Notes under the pieces: generated by a model
The model's input: the letters and a program-made list of their open reading frames with translations, nothing else
Told to the model about the DNA's origin: nothing
The model's database searches: none
In this document: one piece after another, positions 37,594-45,341 of the stretch
Position numbering within the stretch: the stretch's first letter is position 1
Layout of the letters: the number at the start of each line of letters is the position of its first letter
Assembly (NCBI RefSeq): GCF_029167235.1
Contig: NZ_JARFTR010000194.1
Coordinates: 88,512-152,511 of the forward strand
Source of the DNA: Kamptonema sp. UHCC 0994
Lineage (GTDB): Bacteria; Cyanobacteriota; Cyanobacteriia; Cyanobacteriales; Microcoleaceae
DNA: 64,000 nt
Direction: 5' to 3'
Program-made: the position numbers and the translations under genes

Positions 37594-37946
37594 GCACTAT
37601 CTCCTAATTGAAATAAAGGTTCCCGTGACCAGTGCTGCATTTCCTTCGGTTCGTAACGCATTATTGCAGTTTTTCGTGCCCCTTCTTTTTTTCTTGACTT
37701 TACTGGCGAAAGCTCTACTGCTCCATAGATGTTATTTGTTTCTTTTTGATATGTATTCGCCGAAGCGTTGACGAATATATCTAAATCAGGCTGTGAATAC
37801 GACGCTCCCCCAACCCCGTAACTTTCTTTGAGAAATTCCCCTAGATAAAACACAAATCTGTCACAGGGAGATACTTTTTTAAATTTGGTGCAGAGTGCGA
37901 TCGCTACTTTACGAAAATCTAACTCTTTTTCTTTAATTAATCCCAT
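37590..37946 (-). CDS. Prophage hypothetical protein, 118 residues
   Basis: A soluble protein with a helical N-terminal half (KELDFRKVAIALCTKFKKVS) and a polar C-terminus. No family is recognised. It starts 1 bp after the upstream stop and overlaps the BRO gene by 4 bp. Confidence 0.6.
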   Translation of the reverse strand: MGLIKEKELDFRKVAIALCTKFKKVSPCDRFVFYLGEFLKESYGVGGASYSQPDLDIFVNASANTYQKETNNIYGAVELSPVKSRKKEGARKTAIMRYEPKEMQHWSREPLFQLGDSA

Positions 37947-38369
37947 TTATTTTGCCTCCATGCTTAAACAATATCTGCCACCAATTCGCAACCCTAACCA
38001 CTGAACTTTGGGGGCGATGGGACAATTCAAACCTTTTACAATACCCTGTCCGGGATTGTAAAAACTAAACTCCACAGCTTCTTCCTCCATGTCCTCCTCT
38101 GAGTAAAAACAATTCTCATTTGAGAGAAACTCCCCTAGCTCCCCGTGACAGAGACAATCCCAACCAAAGTCAAAATTTTCCAGAACATAATCAAGAACTT
38201 TTTGACATTCTGTGCAGGTATAAAAATGCCTAAACTCGTCATAGAGTGCATCAACTTTATGTGCTTCTTCGCCTATTTGAATCCTAGCTCCACACTCAAT
38301 GCAGCGGTGTCTTTTCCTTACCCTGACAAGACTGCTTTCATAAATTTTAGGTTGCTCACAATCGCACAT
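37947..38369 (-). CDS. Prophage zinc-ribbon-like protein
   Basis: Two Cys pairs, HRCIECGARI and YTCTECQKV, spaced about 32 residues apart suggest one zinc site; an N-terminal CDCEQPK adds two more Cys. The second half is acidic and then basic, without a known fold. It overlaps the upstream gene by 1 bp and abuts the next. Role unknown; a nucleic-acid or protein-binding role would fit. Confidence 0.65.
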   Translation of the reverse strand: MCDCEQPKIYESSLVRVRKRHRCIECGARIQIGEEAHKVDALYDEFRHFYTCTECQKVLDYVLENFDFGWDCLCHGELGEFLSNENCFYSEEDMEEEAVEFSFYNPGQGIVKGLNCPIAPKVQWLGLRIGGRYCLSMEAK

Positions 38370-38833
38370 TATTTAACCTCCAAAACTGATTTTGCTATTG
38401 CTCTTAATTCTTGAAGCGGGACAATCAGACCCTCCCCAAAATATTTAGTATTTTTGACTTTGACGGTGCGATATTTTGATTTCCAAATTGATAAAATATC
38501 TCTCATCTTTTTCAGACTTAGGCAGTAAATAATCTTGGGATAAACGAAATAGATTAACCATTCGGCTTTTGCTGTGTATATCCACCCCGGTGTTAACAAA
38601 TCGCTACGAGACAACAACTCTATATAGGCATTTCCTGTTTTGTAGGATAAAAAATCCGTTTTATACTGAACGGTTTTCTTATTGCTACCAGCAAAAAAAA
38701 TTCTGTCGATGCCTATATAATCTTCTTCTGCGGAAGCAGGGAAAATTTTGTACCATTGATAGAAAATGGTATCCAAAATTAACTCGCCCTCTTGGCCAAG
38801 CCAGAGTTGGTTTTTGAAATTGTAGGTTTGCAT
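38369..38833 (-). CDS. Nuclease-like protein (possible PD-(D/E)XK fold)
   Basis: The order of elements recalls small restriction or resolvase-type nucleases: an N-terminal helix with a Glu (GQEGELILDTIFYQWY), a strand with Asp (YIGIDRIFFAG), and a strand with Q-x-K (KKTVQYKTDFLS). This would be a D-x(n)-QxK active site. The assignment is inferred from pattern only. The gene overlaps the 3' end of the methyltransferase gene by 55 bp, longer than other overlaps in this operon, so the two could be a linked modification/cleavage pair. Confidence 0.5.
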   Translation of the reverse strand: MQTYNFKNQLWLGQEGELILDTIFYQWYKIFPASAEEDYIGIDRIFFAGSNKKTVQYKTDFLSYKTGNAYIELLSRSDLLTPGWIYTAKAEWLIYFVYPKIIYCLSLKKMRDILSIWKSKYRTVKVKNTKYFGEGLIVPLQELRAIAKSVLEVK

Positions 38834-39831
38834 TGAGTCAAACTCCGTATTAGAAATTCCATGAATCTAGGTGGTACGGCGTTGCCTATGCTATGCCCGT
38901 CTACCGCTGTTTTCCCCGACCATAAATATGAATCTGGGAAGGATTGCAGCCGAGCAATTGCTTTGATGCTCAATCGCTTTATTTCCAGCCCATCTACGAC
39001 GTTTATTGCCGTTGGTCTGGAGCAATTGGAACAAGTAATTGTCCATACTGGCTGACAATCCAAACGAGCCATATTATCCCTCCAAGCACCTGAACCCTGC
39101 CGCTCTACGATTAGTTTGGGCATCGCTTTATGGATTGAAGCTGTCAGACAAAATCCTGGCTCCAATGCGCCTTTAGTCGTGAATTTTTCATGACCGAATA
39201 GGTTTTGCCCTGCCATTAGTCTCGGCAGTTTCTTGTTAATTGAAGCAATTTGTTGAGGCGTTAGAGTTGATTCTGGTAAATCTGGAATTAAATCTTGTAT
39301 AGCCTCGAACCAAGAAACCTTTGATTCACACCAAGGTTGAATAACTGGAGCAAATTCATTCAGCGTCGCCCACAGAACCCACCTCACCCGATTTTGTGGA
39401 ACGCCATAATCTGCCATGTCAATTATCCCATCCTGCCACCAATAGCCAAGCTGGTTTAATTTGTTGATTAAGGCGTTGTATGTCAAGGATTTTTTAAACC
39501 CTCGGACGTTCTCTGATGTGAATATTCGGGGTTTTAAATCCAACCATTTCAGGCACTTTAACCCCAATTCTTTATCTTCTCTTTCGGGAAGTTTCTTTGA
39601 CCGAATATTGCTGTGTCCCTGACAGGGAAAAGAAATGTGCAGCCCTTCAATGCCTAGAAATTGAGCAGGGTTAATTCGCGAGTAATCCGCTACAATCCCT
39701 TCACCAATATTTGCTCTGTAAATTTCAATTTGTCGGGGGTCTATGTCGATGCCAATTACTTCAGATGAAGTAGCATTTTTGACTCCTAAAGAACTACCAC
39801 CGCCGCCGCATCCTAAATCAAGCCAAGTCAT
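38779..39831 (-). CDS. C5 cytosine DNA methyltransferase
   Basis: All core motifs are present in order: I (WLDLGCGGGGSSLGV, a variant of the usual F-x-G-x-G), IV with the catalytic Cys (ISFPCQGHSN), VI (TSENVRGF), VIII (YGVPQNRVRWVLWA), IX (RLQSFPDSYLWSG) and X (IGNAVPPRF). The region between VIII and IX holds the short target recognition domain. It probably protects prophage DNA from host restriction or marks it; the target site cannot be read from sequence. ATGA overlap with the upstream HTH gene. Confidence 0.92.
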   Translation of the reverse strand: MTWLDLGCGGGGSSLGVKNATSSEVIGIDIDPRQIEIYRANIGEGIVADYSRINPAQFLGIEGLHISFPCQGHSNIRSKKLPEREDKELGLKCLKWLDLKPRIFTSENVRGFKKSLTYNALINKLNQLGYWWQDGIIDMADYGVPQNRVRWVLWATLNEFAPVIQPWCESKVSWFEAIQDLIPDLPESTLTPQQIASINKKLPRLMAGQNLFGHEKFTTKGALEPGFCLTASIHKAMPKLIVERQGSGAWRDNMARLDCQPVWTITCSNCSRPTAINVVDGLEIKRLSIKAIARLQSFPDSYLWSGKTAVDGHSIGNAVPPRFMEFLIRSLTQCKPTISKTNSGLAKRAS

Positions 39832-40052
39832 GATACTACTCCTGTTGAGTGGTATCTTTTGCCAACTCGCTTAACCTTTTCCTGGAACTCTAACTTGTGT
39901 AAAATTTTCAAAACGTGAGAGATAGGCAAGTTCAATTCATCGGCTATTTTCTCCTTGGTTAGCTCCCTATAACTCAAAATTTTCAAGCATTGTGGCAAAT
40001 AAGGATTCGTCTCATAAGCAAATGATGACGATTTAGTATTCCCGCTACGCAT
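39828..40052 (-). CDS. Small winged helix-turn-helix protein
   Basis: At 74 residues it has a wHTH: SYRELTKEKIADELNLPISH-VLKILHKLEFQEKV and a wing at KRVGKRYHS. It could regulate the operon or bind DNA for the methyltransferase that it overlaps. The start overlaps the upstream gene by 8 bp. Confidence 0.7.
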   Translation of the reverse strand: MRSGNTKSSSFAYETNPYLPQCLKILSYRELTKEKIADELNLPISHVLKILHKLEFQEKVKRVGKRYHSTGVVS

Positions 40053-40737
40053 ATTTAATCTCCAGTTGTTCGTAATACTGATTCCACTCCCAGTTAGGGT
40101 TTGGGAGACGCTTAATCCAGATATTTTTCACAGCGCCATTGGTGTAGCCGCGAGTTGATTTTCTCGGTCGGGTTTTTTCTGTTTGTCCAAATAGAGAGAA
40201 ACCTGCTGCTTGATAAACTTTGCCGGTATGCCCGACTGAAGTATCCGCGTGAGCGATTATCAGCCGCAGATGGTATGGAAGTTCTGGAAAAACTGGTGGG
40301 TGATGTTCAATCCAGTCGCGCTGAACTCGTTTGAGAACCTTTGCGATCGCACACGACCCAATATTCGATGCGTGCCCGCTCGGTTGCCGACGCTGAACTA
40401 GGGGCGATATCCACAGTCGGGAAATAGTTAAAACCTGCCATTGCGTCAGTTCTTCTGAATCTGGCGACCACTGGCGTTGGGCAATGAACAGCCCTTTTTG
40501 CTTTGTCCAGTGCGGGACTGCCATTATCAAGCAGCCAATCGGCTCCCCATCCAAATTGATTGAGTAAGCGAAAGGCATTGCCCGTCGGTCAACAGCCTTG
40601 TGAAGATAGTGGTTTGCCTCTACTAATCGCTGACTCCAGCCTAGTTCGCAACGTTCGACATTAAGTCTGGATTTAAGAGGGGTCTGACCCTTTGCCCCAC
40701 GATGTTTTTTATCGGCTATGAAGCTACTAACAGTCAT
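40045..40737 (-). CDS. Mom-like (GNAT-fold) DNA modification protein
   Basis: The sequence resembles the phage Mu Mom family, GNAT-fold enzymes that modify adenine in phage DNA to resist restriction. Visible elements are NHYLHKAVDRRAMPFAYSIN, GEPIGCLIMAVPHW, a central ISRLWISPLVQRR and the family-like end LRLIIAHADTSVGHTGKVYQ with a following AAGF and G-x-T. The last 40 residues are basic. It is first in the early operon and lies directly upstream of the HTH and methyltransferase genes. I rate Mom as likely, not certain. Confidence 0.6.
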   Translation of the reverse strand: MTVSSFIADKKHRGAKGQTPLKSRLNVERCELGWSQRLVEANHYLHKAVDRRAMPFAYSINLDGEPIGCLIMAVPHWTKQKGLFIAQRQWSPDSEELTQWQVLTISRLWISPLVQRRQPSGHASNIGSCAIAKVLKRVQRDWIEHHPPVFPELPYHLRLIIAHADTSVGHTGKVYQAAGFSLFGQTEKTRPRKSTRGYTNGAVKNIWIKRLPNPNWEWNQYYEQLEIKYA

Positions 40738-40937
40738 TTTTCACCTACTTGTGCGTATGGCTTCAACCCTCTTGAACTCACAAATTCTTCTAAAGCCTGA
40801 ACAAGAAGTTCCTTGGGCTCCCTTTCTTCCTTTAGGGCAAGAAAGCAGATTTGATACCAGATTGATACTGGGACAAATCCCAAACGCTTCATTTTTTCCG
40901 GCGTTTTCATCTAGTTTTCCTTTCGATATTGATAACA

Positions 40938-40967
40938 ATCATAATCTTAATCCCGTCGTTTTGTCAA
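40938..40967 (-). promoter_or_regulatory. Likely early operon promoter
   Basis: On the minus strand TTGACA (40967-40962) and TATGAT (40943-40938) are 18 bp apart, a near-consensus sigma-70 promoter about 200 bp upstream of the Mom-like gene. The sequence GATTGTTATCAATATC overlapping the -10 side is partly palindromic and could bind the divergent repressor. The 325-bp gap 40738-41062 holds no gene that I can support. Confidence 0.45.
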
Positions 40968-41062
40968 GATGTCTTTTTGGAATAGACGATAAATCCGGTC
41001 ATTCAACTTCCCAAAATGCCTGTATTGATAAAGAGTGTGCGGAGGGGCATCAGGATAGGGGC

Positions 41063-41377
41063 ATGGACAAGCAAAAATTGATGAGATTGATTAAAGAAGC
41101 GAGGGGAGAGCGCTCTCAACGGGAATTTGCTAAGCTGATAGGAACCAGCCAAGCGACTATCAGCGATTGGGAAAAGGGCAAATATGTCCCGACTCTCGAA
41201 AATGCGGAGATACTGGCTCAGTGTTTGGGTATTGATTTAACAGAATTCGTGGCGAGAGCCGAAGGCCGAACCCGCTCGACAAGTTTTGAGGAATTGCTGC
41301 AAGCAATCGATTACGCCGATTGGCCTCAATTAGCTCAGATTCAGCGTGCGATCGCTCATAGGATGGAAAACCATTAA
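41063..41377 (+). CDS. Phage repressor, XRE/Cro-CI helix-turn-helix
   Basis: The N-terminal 65 residues form a classic HTH (RSQREFAKLIGTSQATISDW-EKGKYVPTLENAEILAQCLG). A short C-terminal part (FEELLQAIDYADWPQLAQIQ) follows, with no peptidase domain. It faces the early operon across a shared control region, the usual place of a lysogeny repressor. ATG 41063 has GGATAGGGG upstream; the open frame extends back to 40718, but that part does not look like protein. It ends 2 bp before the convergent terminase gene. Confidence 0.85.
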   Translation: MDKQKLMRLIKEARGERSQREFAKLIGTSQATISDWEKGKYVPTLENAEILAQCLGIDLTEFVARAEGRTRSTSFEELLQAIDYADWPQLAQIQRAIAHRMENH

Positions 41378-41379
41378 GG

Positions 41380-42975
41380 TCAAGGTCGCGTGAATCGTGA
41401 ATTGTATTCTGAGAGAAGGTTTTGAGGCGCGGGTATGCTGGTATTGGGAGCGCCGGATATGGGAGGCGGCAACGAATTAGCCAGTATGAGTGCATGGGCC
41501 AAGTCGGGGGAATTCCCTTTAAGACGCTCAATTGTAAATTTTCGCGATTCCACTTGAATTGCCGAATCGCCGTCGGGAACAGCAAAGTGAATTTTGCATA
41601 ATTGGGTTCGGAGTTTCTCGGTGTGAAGCCCCAATAAAATGCGAAGGTAACGGGTTTTGATTTTTTCCTTAAGTTTGTAGTGGTGTTCGGCTTTCAGGTT
41701 CTTGAACTGTTTGGGTTTGCTAGATTTCTCTGCCCAGCAAATGCCAACTATGACAATCGTTCTGCCTGCTAAATCTGCATCTGCCCTTACTTTGATTCTT
41801 AATTCTGACACAGCGCCAGCACCCACACCAATTGCATCAATGCCGACGGTAACAGGAATTGCGTAAGGAAAGCTTTTAATGAGGGATAGAACCTCTTCCA
41901 CCAATCGCCCTATATCTTCGCCATCTCCGTAAGTTGGCAGAGTATGGTATTTAAACGCTACGCCCTGCTGAATTGCTGCTAGAGCGTGTTCATCGCCCCC
42001 ATTCGCCACATCCACACCAATAGTTATGCCACTATTATTTAATTTAAAATCTGAGATTATCGCTGCCTCAAACCATGACTCAGGGCAAACTGATAAATCA
42101 ATATCTGAGGGAAATTGGGCGTTAAGCCGACACTTCCAGTAAATACTATTTTCCCCATAGGTTTCTCTGACCTCCTCAATCCACTGAGGCGATACCGCAC
42201 CTGGTATTTTCTGCGGTAATTCAAGAGGATTTAAACCGGGCAGTAATCGGTGTATTTTTTCTGCCACAGTTCCCGAAACAATCTCGATTTCTTGATAATA
42301 AGGCTCTACGTTTGGATGGCTCCACACCGCTATTTCAATCGGACTTCTTTTCAAGCAATGCCTGTAAAATTCTGTCCCCGCTGAAGTGGGATTTCCTAAC
42401 GCTAATAATCTGTTCCCTGCACCTGTTACACAAGCGATCGCGCCATCCCAAACCCCTTTTAAGTTACGGGCATTCGCTTCATCAATTATTAATAATAAAT
42501 CTTCATCATGGATGCCTTGGAAAGATGACGTATCCTCCGCTGTTGTTCTGGCTGTAAATCCTATTGCGCTACCTTTTCCGGCATCTAAAGTTAAGCTGCC
42601 TAAATTAAGTTTGCCTCCAAACACTTCCTTATTATTGCTATGGGCTTTCTCAATTTCTCGCCATAATAAGTGCTGCACTTGCCTTCTAGTTGGCGCTGTG
42701 GTTATCGCCATTCCGCCTCTGGCAAATACCCACCACAATACTAGCCATGCCGCTACGCTCGTTTTGCCTACGGCGTGTCCTGCAACCGCTAAAGTAATAG
42801 GGTTTTTGATTACAGAAATTAATATTTGCTGCTGTTCGTTCGTTAGTATTTTGTCTAAAATTTCAGAACAGAATTCTACAGGCTTTTCTCGATAATGTTG
42901 AATATTCGTAACAGCAATTGTAGATTTTCCCTGACAATACAATTTAATTTTCTTCTGGGTTGCTTTTAGTAACAC
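41380..42975 (-). CDS. Phage terminase large subunit
   Basis: The motor that packages DNA. The ATPase part has Walker A (AVAGHAVGKTSVAAWL), a motif Ia region (ITTAPTRRQVQHLLW), Walker B (LLLIIDEANARNL) and a coupling motif (LALGNPTSAG). The nuclease part starts at about 320 with the metal-binding Asp in ITIGVDVANGGDEHALAAI and continues with VGIDAIGVGAGAVSEL. The length of 531 residues is normal. The start region overlaps the HTH gene by 32 bp, so an internal start is possible. Confidence 0.93.
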   Translation of the reverse strand: MLLKATQKKIKLYCQGKSTIAVTNIQHYREKPVEFCSEILDKILTNEQQQILISVIKNPITLAVAGHAVGKTSVAAWLVLWWVFARGGMAITTAPTRRQVQHLLWREIEKAHSNNKEVFGGKLNLGSLTLDAGKGSAIGFTARTTAEDTSSFQGIHDEDLLLIIDEANARNLKGVWDGAIACVTGAGNRLLALGNPTSAGTEFYRHCLKRSPIEIAVWSHPNVEPYYQEIEIVSGTVAEKIHRLLPGLNPLELPQKIPGAVSPQWIEEVRETYGENSIYWKCRLNAQFPSDIDLSVCPESWFEAAIISDFKLNNSGITIGVDVANGGDEHALAAIQQGVAFKYHTLPTYGDGEDIGRLVEEVLSLIKSFPYAIPVTVGIDAIGVGAGAVSELRIKVRADADLAGRTIVIVGICWAEKSSKPKQFKNLKAEHHYKLKEKIKTRYLRILLGLHTEKLRTQLCKIHFAVPDGDSAIQVESRKFTIERLKGNSPDLAHALILANSLPPPISGAPNTSIPAPQNLLSEYNSRFTRP

Positions 42976-43210
42976 TGCTAATATCGGCTCCAGCCGGAAG
43001 TGCTAATAATTCGCCAATTGTACAATTAAAAATTTCACACATTTTGTGAACATAGTGTATTTTAATTGAAAGGACTGTATCCTCCAAATATTGGTAAGTC
43101 CGAACATCTTTTAGACCAATTAACTCAGCTACTTGGGGTTGAGTTAATTTTGCGCGAATTCGCATCTCTTTTATCGAAGTTAGTCGAGTTCTATTATGTC
43201 GCTTAGCCAT
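42944..43210 (-). CDS. Small Cro/CI-type helix-turn-helix protein
   Basis: 88 residues with an XRE HTH: MRIRAKLTQPQVAELIGLKD-VRTYQYLE, then HKMCEIFNCTIGELLALP. The ATG at 43210 has AAGG five bases upstream; the longer frame to 43246 would run through a palindrome. It may regulate the late genes or serve as the DNA-recognition partner of the terminase that it overlaps. The first is favoured by the operator-like palindrome at its start. Confidence 0.75.
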   Translation of the reverse strand: MAKRHNRTRLTSIKEMRIRAKLTQPQVAELIGLKDVRTYQYLEDTVLSIKIHYVHKMCEIFNCTIGELLALPAGADISSVTKSNPEEN

Positions 43211-43259
43211 TAGCCTTTTTCTGATTGCAATCAGATTTATTATCAATACTAAAAGGCTA
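43211..43259. promoter_or_regulatory. Nested palindrome, likely operator of the HTH gene
   Basis: TCTGATTGCAATCAGA (43220-43235) is a perfect 16-bp palindrome. Around it TAGCCTTTT (43211-43219) and AAAAGGCTA (43251-43259) form an outer inverted pair. It ends at the start of the 43210 HTH gene, with a GATAAT-type -10 on the minus strand at about 43241-43246, so binding would block that promoter. Confidence 0.6.
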
Positions 43260-43289
43260 TGTCTTTATATACAACGAAAAAAAACACCG

Positions 43290-43799
43290 TCATTTGATTT
43301 GCGGTATTCCAGGGAGGGAATCAGTTTTCCGGCTTTGGCGAACGGTAAGAAGGGTGATACTGATTCTCGCGTCGGACGGGTTGCCAGAATGCGTCCAGCC
43401 CGTTTCGATAGGTTGGACATCGGTAATCACTGCCGGTCCGATGCGCCGCTTGCCCATTAAAAAATCTACGGTTTCAGGGCGGTATTTGCCATCCTTGACA
43501 TTAAGCAAATCAGTTAATGCCGTAATGACAGGTAAATAGGATTTTCCCCGACAGTATCCCGTCAACAACAAGTCTGGCAAGGTGATGGTGATGCCAGAAG
43601 TGTAACCGTAGTTCAATTCAGGGACGGTGATGCCATGTGCCGGCACAGGGTTATATCGCGCTTCTTTCCCTTGCCCCAGTTTTTCAGGATTGAATAAAAA
43701 TTCCCATCGGGTATCCTCACCGATTAAGAAAGTCTGTACTTTGCCGTCTCCATGCCCATCATTGGGTGCAGAATTAAAAACTGATGTTGAAGAAAACAT
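43290..43799 (-). CDS. Tail/baseplate protein resembling contractile tail tube-associated (gp53/CIS hub) proteins
   Basis: The pattern W-EFLFNPEKLGQGKEARYN is like the F-x-FNPE-x-L motif of proteins that cap the tube in phage-like contractile systems. Further strands follow (SGITITLPDLLLTGYCRGKS) and SARISITLL-type ends (DARISITLLTV). It lies at the 3' end of the minus-strand tail block. An assignment as tail protein is fair; the exact position in the particle is not. Confidence 0.6.
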   Translation of the reverse strand: MFSSTSVFNSAPNDGHGDGKVQTFLIGEDTRWEFLFNPEKLGQGKEARYNPVPAHGITVPELNYGYTSGITITLPDLLLTGYCRGKSYLPVITALTDLLNVKDGKYRPETVDFLMGKRRIGPAVITDVQPIETGWTHSGNPSDARISITLLTVRQSRKTDSLPGIPQIK

Positions 43800-43841
43800 A
43801 ATTGCTAATTGCTAATTGCTAATTGCTAATTGTTAGTTGCC
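43800..43841. repeat. Heptamer array (TAATTGC)n inside the prophage
   Basis: About six TAATTGC units lie immediately upstream of the 43290 tail gene. This shows that host-type STRR repeats have also entered the prophage, which argues for long residence in the genome. Confidence 0.8.
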
Positions 43842-43863
43842 GAGTTCGACTAACCACTAACCA

Positions 43864-44301
43864 TTAACTAAATTCCTCTTCAATAGCTGCTACAATTTCA
43901 TTTGTTACCGCATCTGGCATAAATTTTCTATCTCGAATATATCGAGTTCCTTCTTGATGGAAACTGCCCACAGGGGACGTATTGTAAATCGTAAGGTTAC
44001 GACCTACGGCATTCCATCCGTAGCCATTGGCAATCGAACCCTTAACATGAAGAATCCCTTGTCTCCCTACAACTTGCCGTGCTTGGATTCCCAAAGGATA
44101 CCACGCCCGTCCGGTGTTTGGGTCGCGCTCTGCGGAAAAAGAGTTTTTTAAATCGCTTACGATTTTTCTCCCTACTTTTCGCAGTGATGGCTCTGGGTTC
44201 TCTAATTTTTTAATTATTTCTTGGTAAGATTCCCAGTCAAAAAACTTAGCTATGATTTGCATATTTCCTCCCAACGCCAACCTAACAAAAATCTCTGCCA
44301 A
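43864..44301 (-). CDS. Phage virion morphogenesis / tail completion protein (Mu gpG-like)
   Basis: Matches the small phage_tail_S family: LEDPEPSLRKVGRKIVSDLK-like opening, NSFSAERDPNTGRAWYPLG, RQGILHVKGSIANGYGWNAV and a C-terminal GTRYIRDRKFMPDAV. Such proteins join head and tail or complete the tail. Start at 44301 overlaps the upstream gene; an ATG at 44268 (MQIIAKFF) is also possible. Confidence 0.78.
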   Translation of the reverse strand: MAEIFVRLALGGNMQIIAKFFDWESYQEIIKKLENPEPSLRKVGRKIVSDLKNSFSAERDPNTGRAWYPLGIQARQVVGRQGILHVKGSIANGYGWNAVGRNLTIYNTSPVGSFHQEGTRYIRDRKFMPDAVTNEIVAAIEEEFS

Positions 44302-44426
44302 AATCTGATAAACTTGTTAGGTGCGGGTTTGTCAAAAAAGATTACTACGGCATTTGATTCAGGATGAACGTATAGTTTAGATTTGTATCCATCGGGGGTT
44401 AAAGTTAGTGCACTTCTCTGTGTCAT
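44250..44426 (-). CDS. Small prophage protein, 58 residues
   Basis: From ATG 44426, 4 bp past the upstream stop, to 44250. Residues 1-35 form a beta region (SALTLTPDGYKSKLYVHPES); the end is aromatic and basic (FIRFWQRFLLGWRWEEI). It overlaps the next gene in the tail block. No family recognised. Confidence 0.55.
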   Translation of the reverse strand: MTQRSALTLTPDGYKSKLYVHPESNAVVIFFDKPAPNKFIRFWQRFLLGWRWEEICKS

Positions 44427-44430
44427 TTTT

Positions 44431-45057
44431 TTAAGGAATAAACGGCGGGGTACGACCGTTAAGTAAGGTGTCAGAATTAGAATTGGTTCCTCCCCCCAAC
44501 AGCCAATCAATCGGGGTGATGCCATCCGCAGAACCGCCTAATCCAGCTATCTGACCGGCTGTATTTAGTATATCCTGAAATTCATCTGGAATGTCAACGC
44601 CAGCATCCTCCAAAATAGAGATTATTTCTGATTCATCTGTACCATATTGCCTTAAAGAGTTGGGAATTTCTACGCCAAAACTTTCTAATGCGCCTGCTAA
44701 ATCAGAAATAGGTCGTTCCCCTTTTATTACCGCTAAAATACTCTGTCCTGCGCCAATATAACCCTCATATTCTGGTGGCACTTTTACCCCTAATTCTTGA
44801 GCAATTCCCAAGAAGGAGCGGGGGTCTGATATGTCAATCTTTGATGGGTCAAGCCTCGTTCCATCAAAGATTGATTGTCCTGTTATTTTTAAAATATCCC
44901 TGAAGTTCAGGGGTGAGCCAATAGCTTTGGATGCAATTTGACTTATTGATTTGCTCAGAATATCATTCAGAGGTAGCCGCAAAAATCCGCCAACTTTTCT
45001 GGCGGCGACTCCCTCTATTTTATCCCTGATACTATCTGGTAAAGGTAATAAACTCAT
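44431..45057 (-). CDS. Tail-block hypothetical protein with Leu-rich repeats of helix pairs
   Basis: 208 residues, helical, with recurring D-I-P/E-I-P segments (LGVKVPPEYEGYIGAGQSIL; FGVEIPNSLRQYG; AGVDIPDEFQDILNTAGQIA) that look like three diverged internal repeats of about 40 residues. It ends in a Gly/Asn-rich tail. Its place between gp25 and the tail-completion gene suggests a structural or assembly role. Family unknown. Confidence 0.6.
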   Translation of the reverse strand: MSLLPLPDSIRDKIEGVAARKVGGFLRLPLNDILSKSISQIASKAIGSPLNFRDILKITGQSIFDGTRLDPSKIDISDPRSFLGIAQELGVKVPPEYEGYIGAGQSILAVIKGERPISDLAGALESFGVEIPNSLRQYGTDESEIISILEDAGVDIPDEFQDILNTAGQIAGLGGSADGITPIDWLLGGGTNSNSDTLLNGRTPPFIP

Positions 45058-45341
45058 ACGCTAATAAATTCTCCATTAACTAACCAACCATGCCACCCGC
45101 ACCCATCTTTATGCCAAATTGAAGGGCGGATATTCAAACTTTCAACTGCTTCTGGGTCGCCAACAACTTCCCATCCTTTCCCTGTTGATTTGTCGTACAC
45201 TGGCAAAAACGAATCTCCCCCACATCCTACGCAGGTGTATCTATATCCTGCTAAGGTATGGTCTGAGGAATTATACACAGGTTTTAATGCACCTGGAACT
45301 GGATTGTCATCGTCTCGCCATCTAGCTTTAATCATTATCAT
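45054..45341 (-). CDS. Small zinc-binding-like protein (DUF6527-like pattern)
   Basis: CVGCGGDSFLPVYD and, later, RPSIWHKDGCGWHGWLVNGE resemble the small phage and bacterial family in which C-x-CG and PSI-...-C-x-H-x-W-L bind a metal. It overlaps neighbours by 4 and 14 bp in the tail operon. Function unknown. Confidence 0.55.
   Translation of the reverse strand: MIMIKARWRDDDNPVPGALKPVYNSSDHTLAGYRYTCVGCGGDSFLPVYDKSTGKGWEVVGDPEAVESLNIRPSIWHKDGCGWHGWLVNGEFISV

Noticed and set aside
40718..41062. N-terminal extension of the phage repressor frame
   Set aside because: The extra 115 residues have no protein-like pattern, overlap the divergent gene and its promoter, and a good start with ribosome site lies at 41063.
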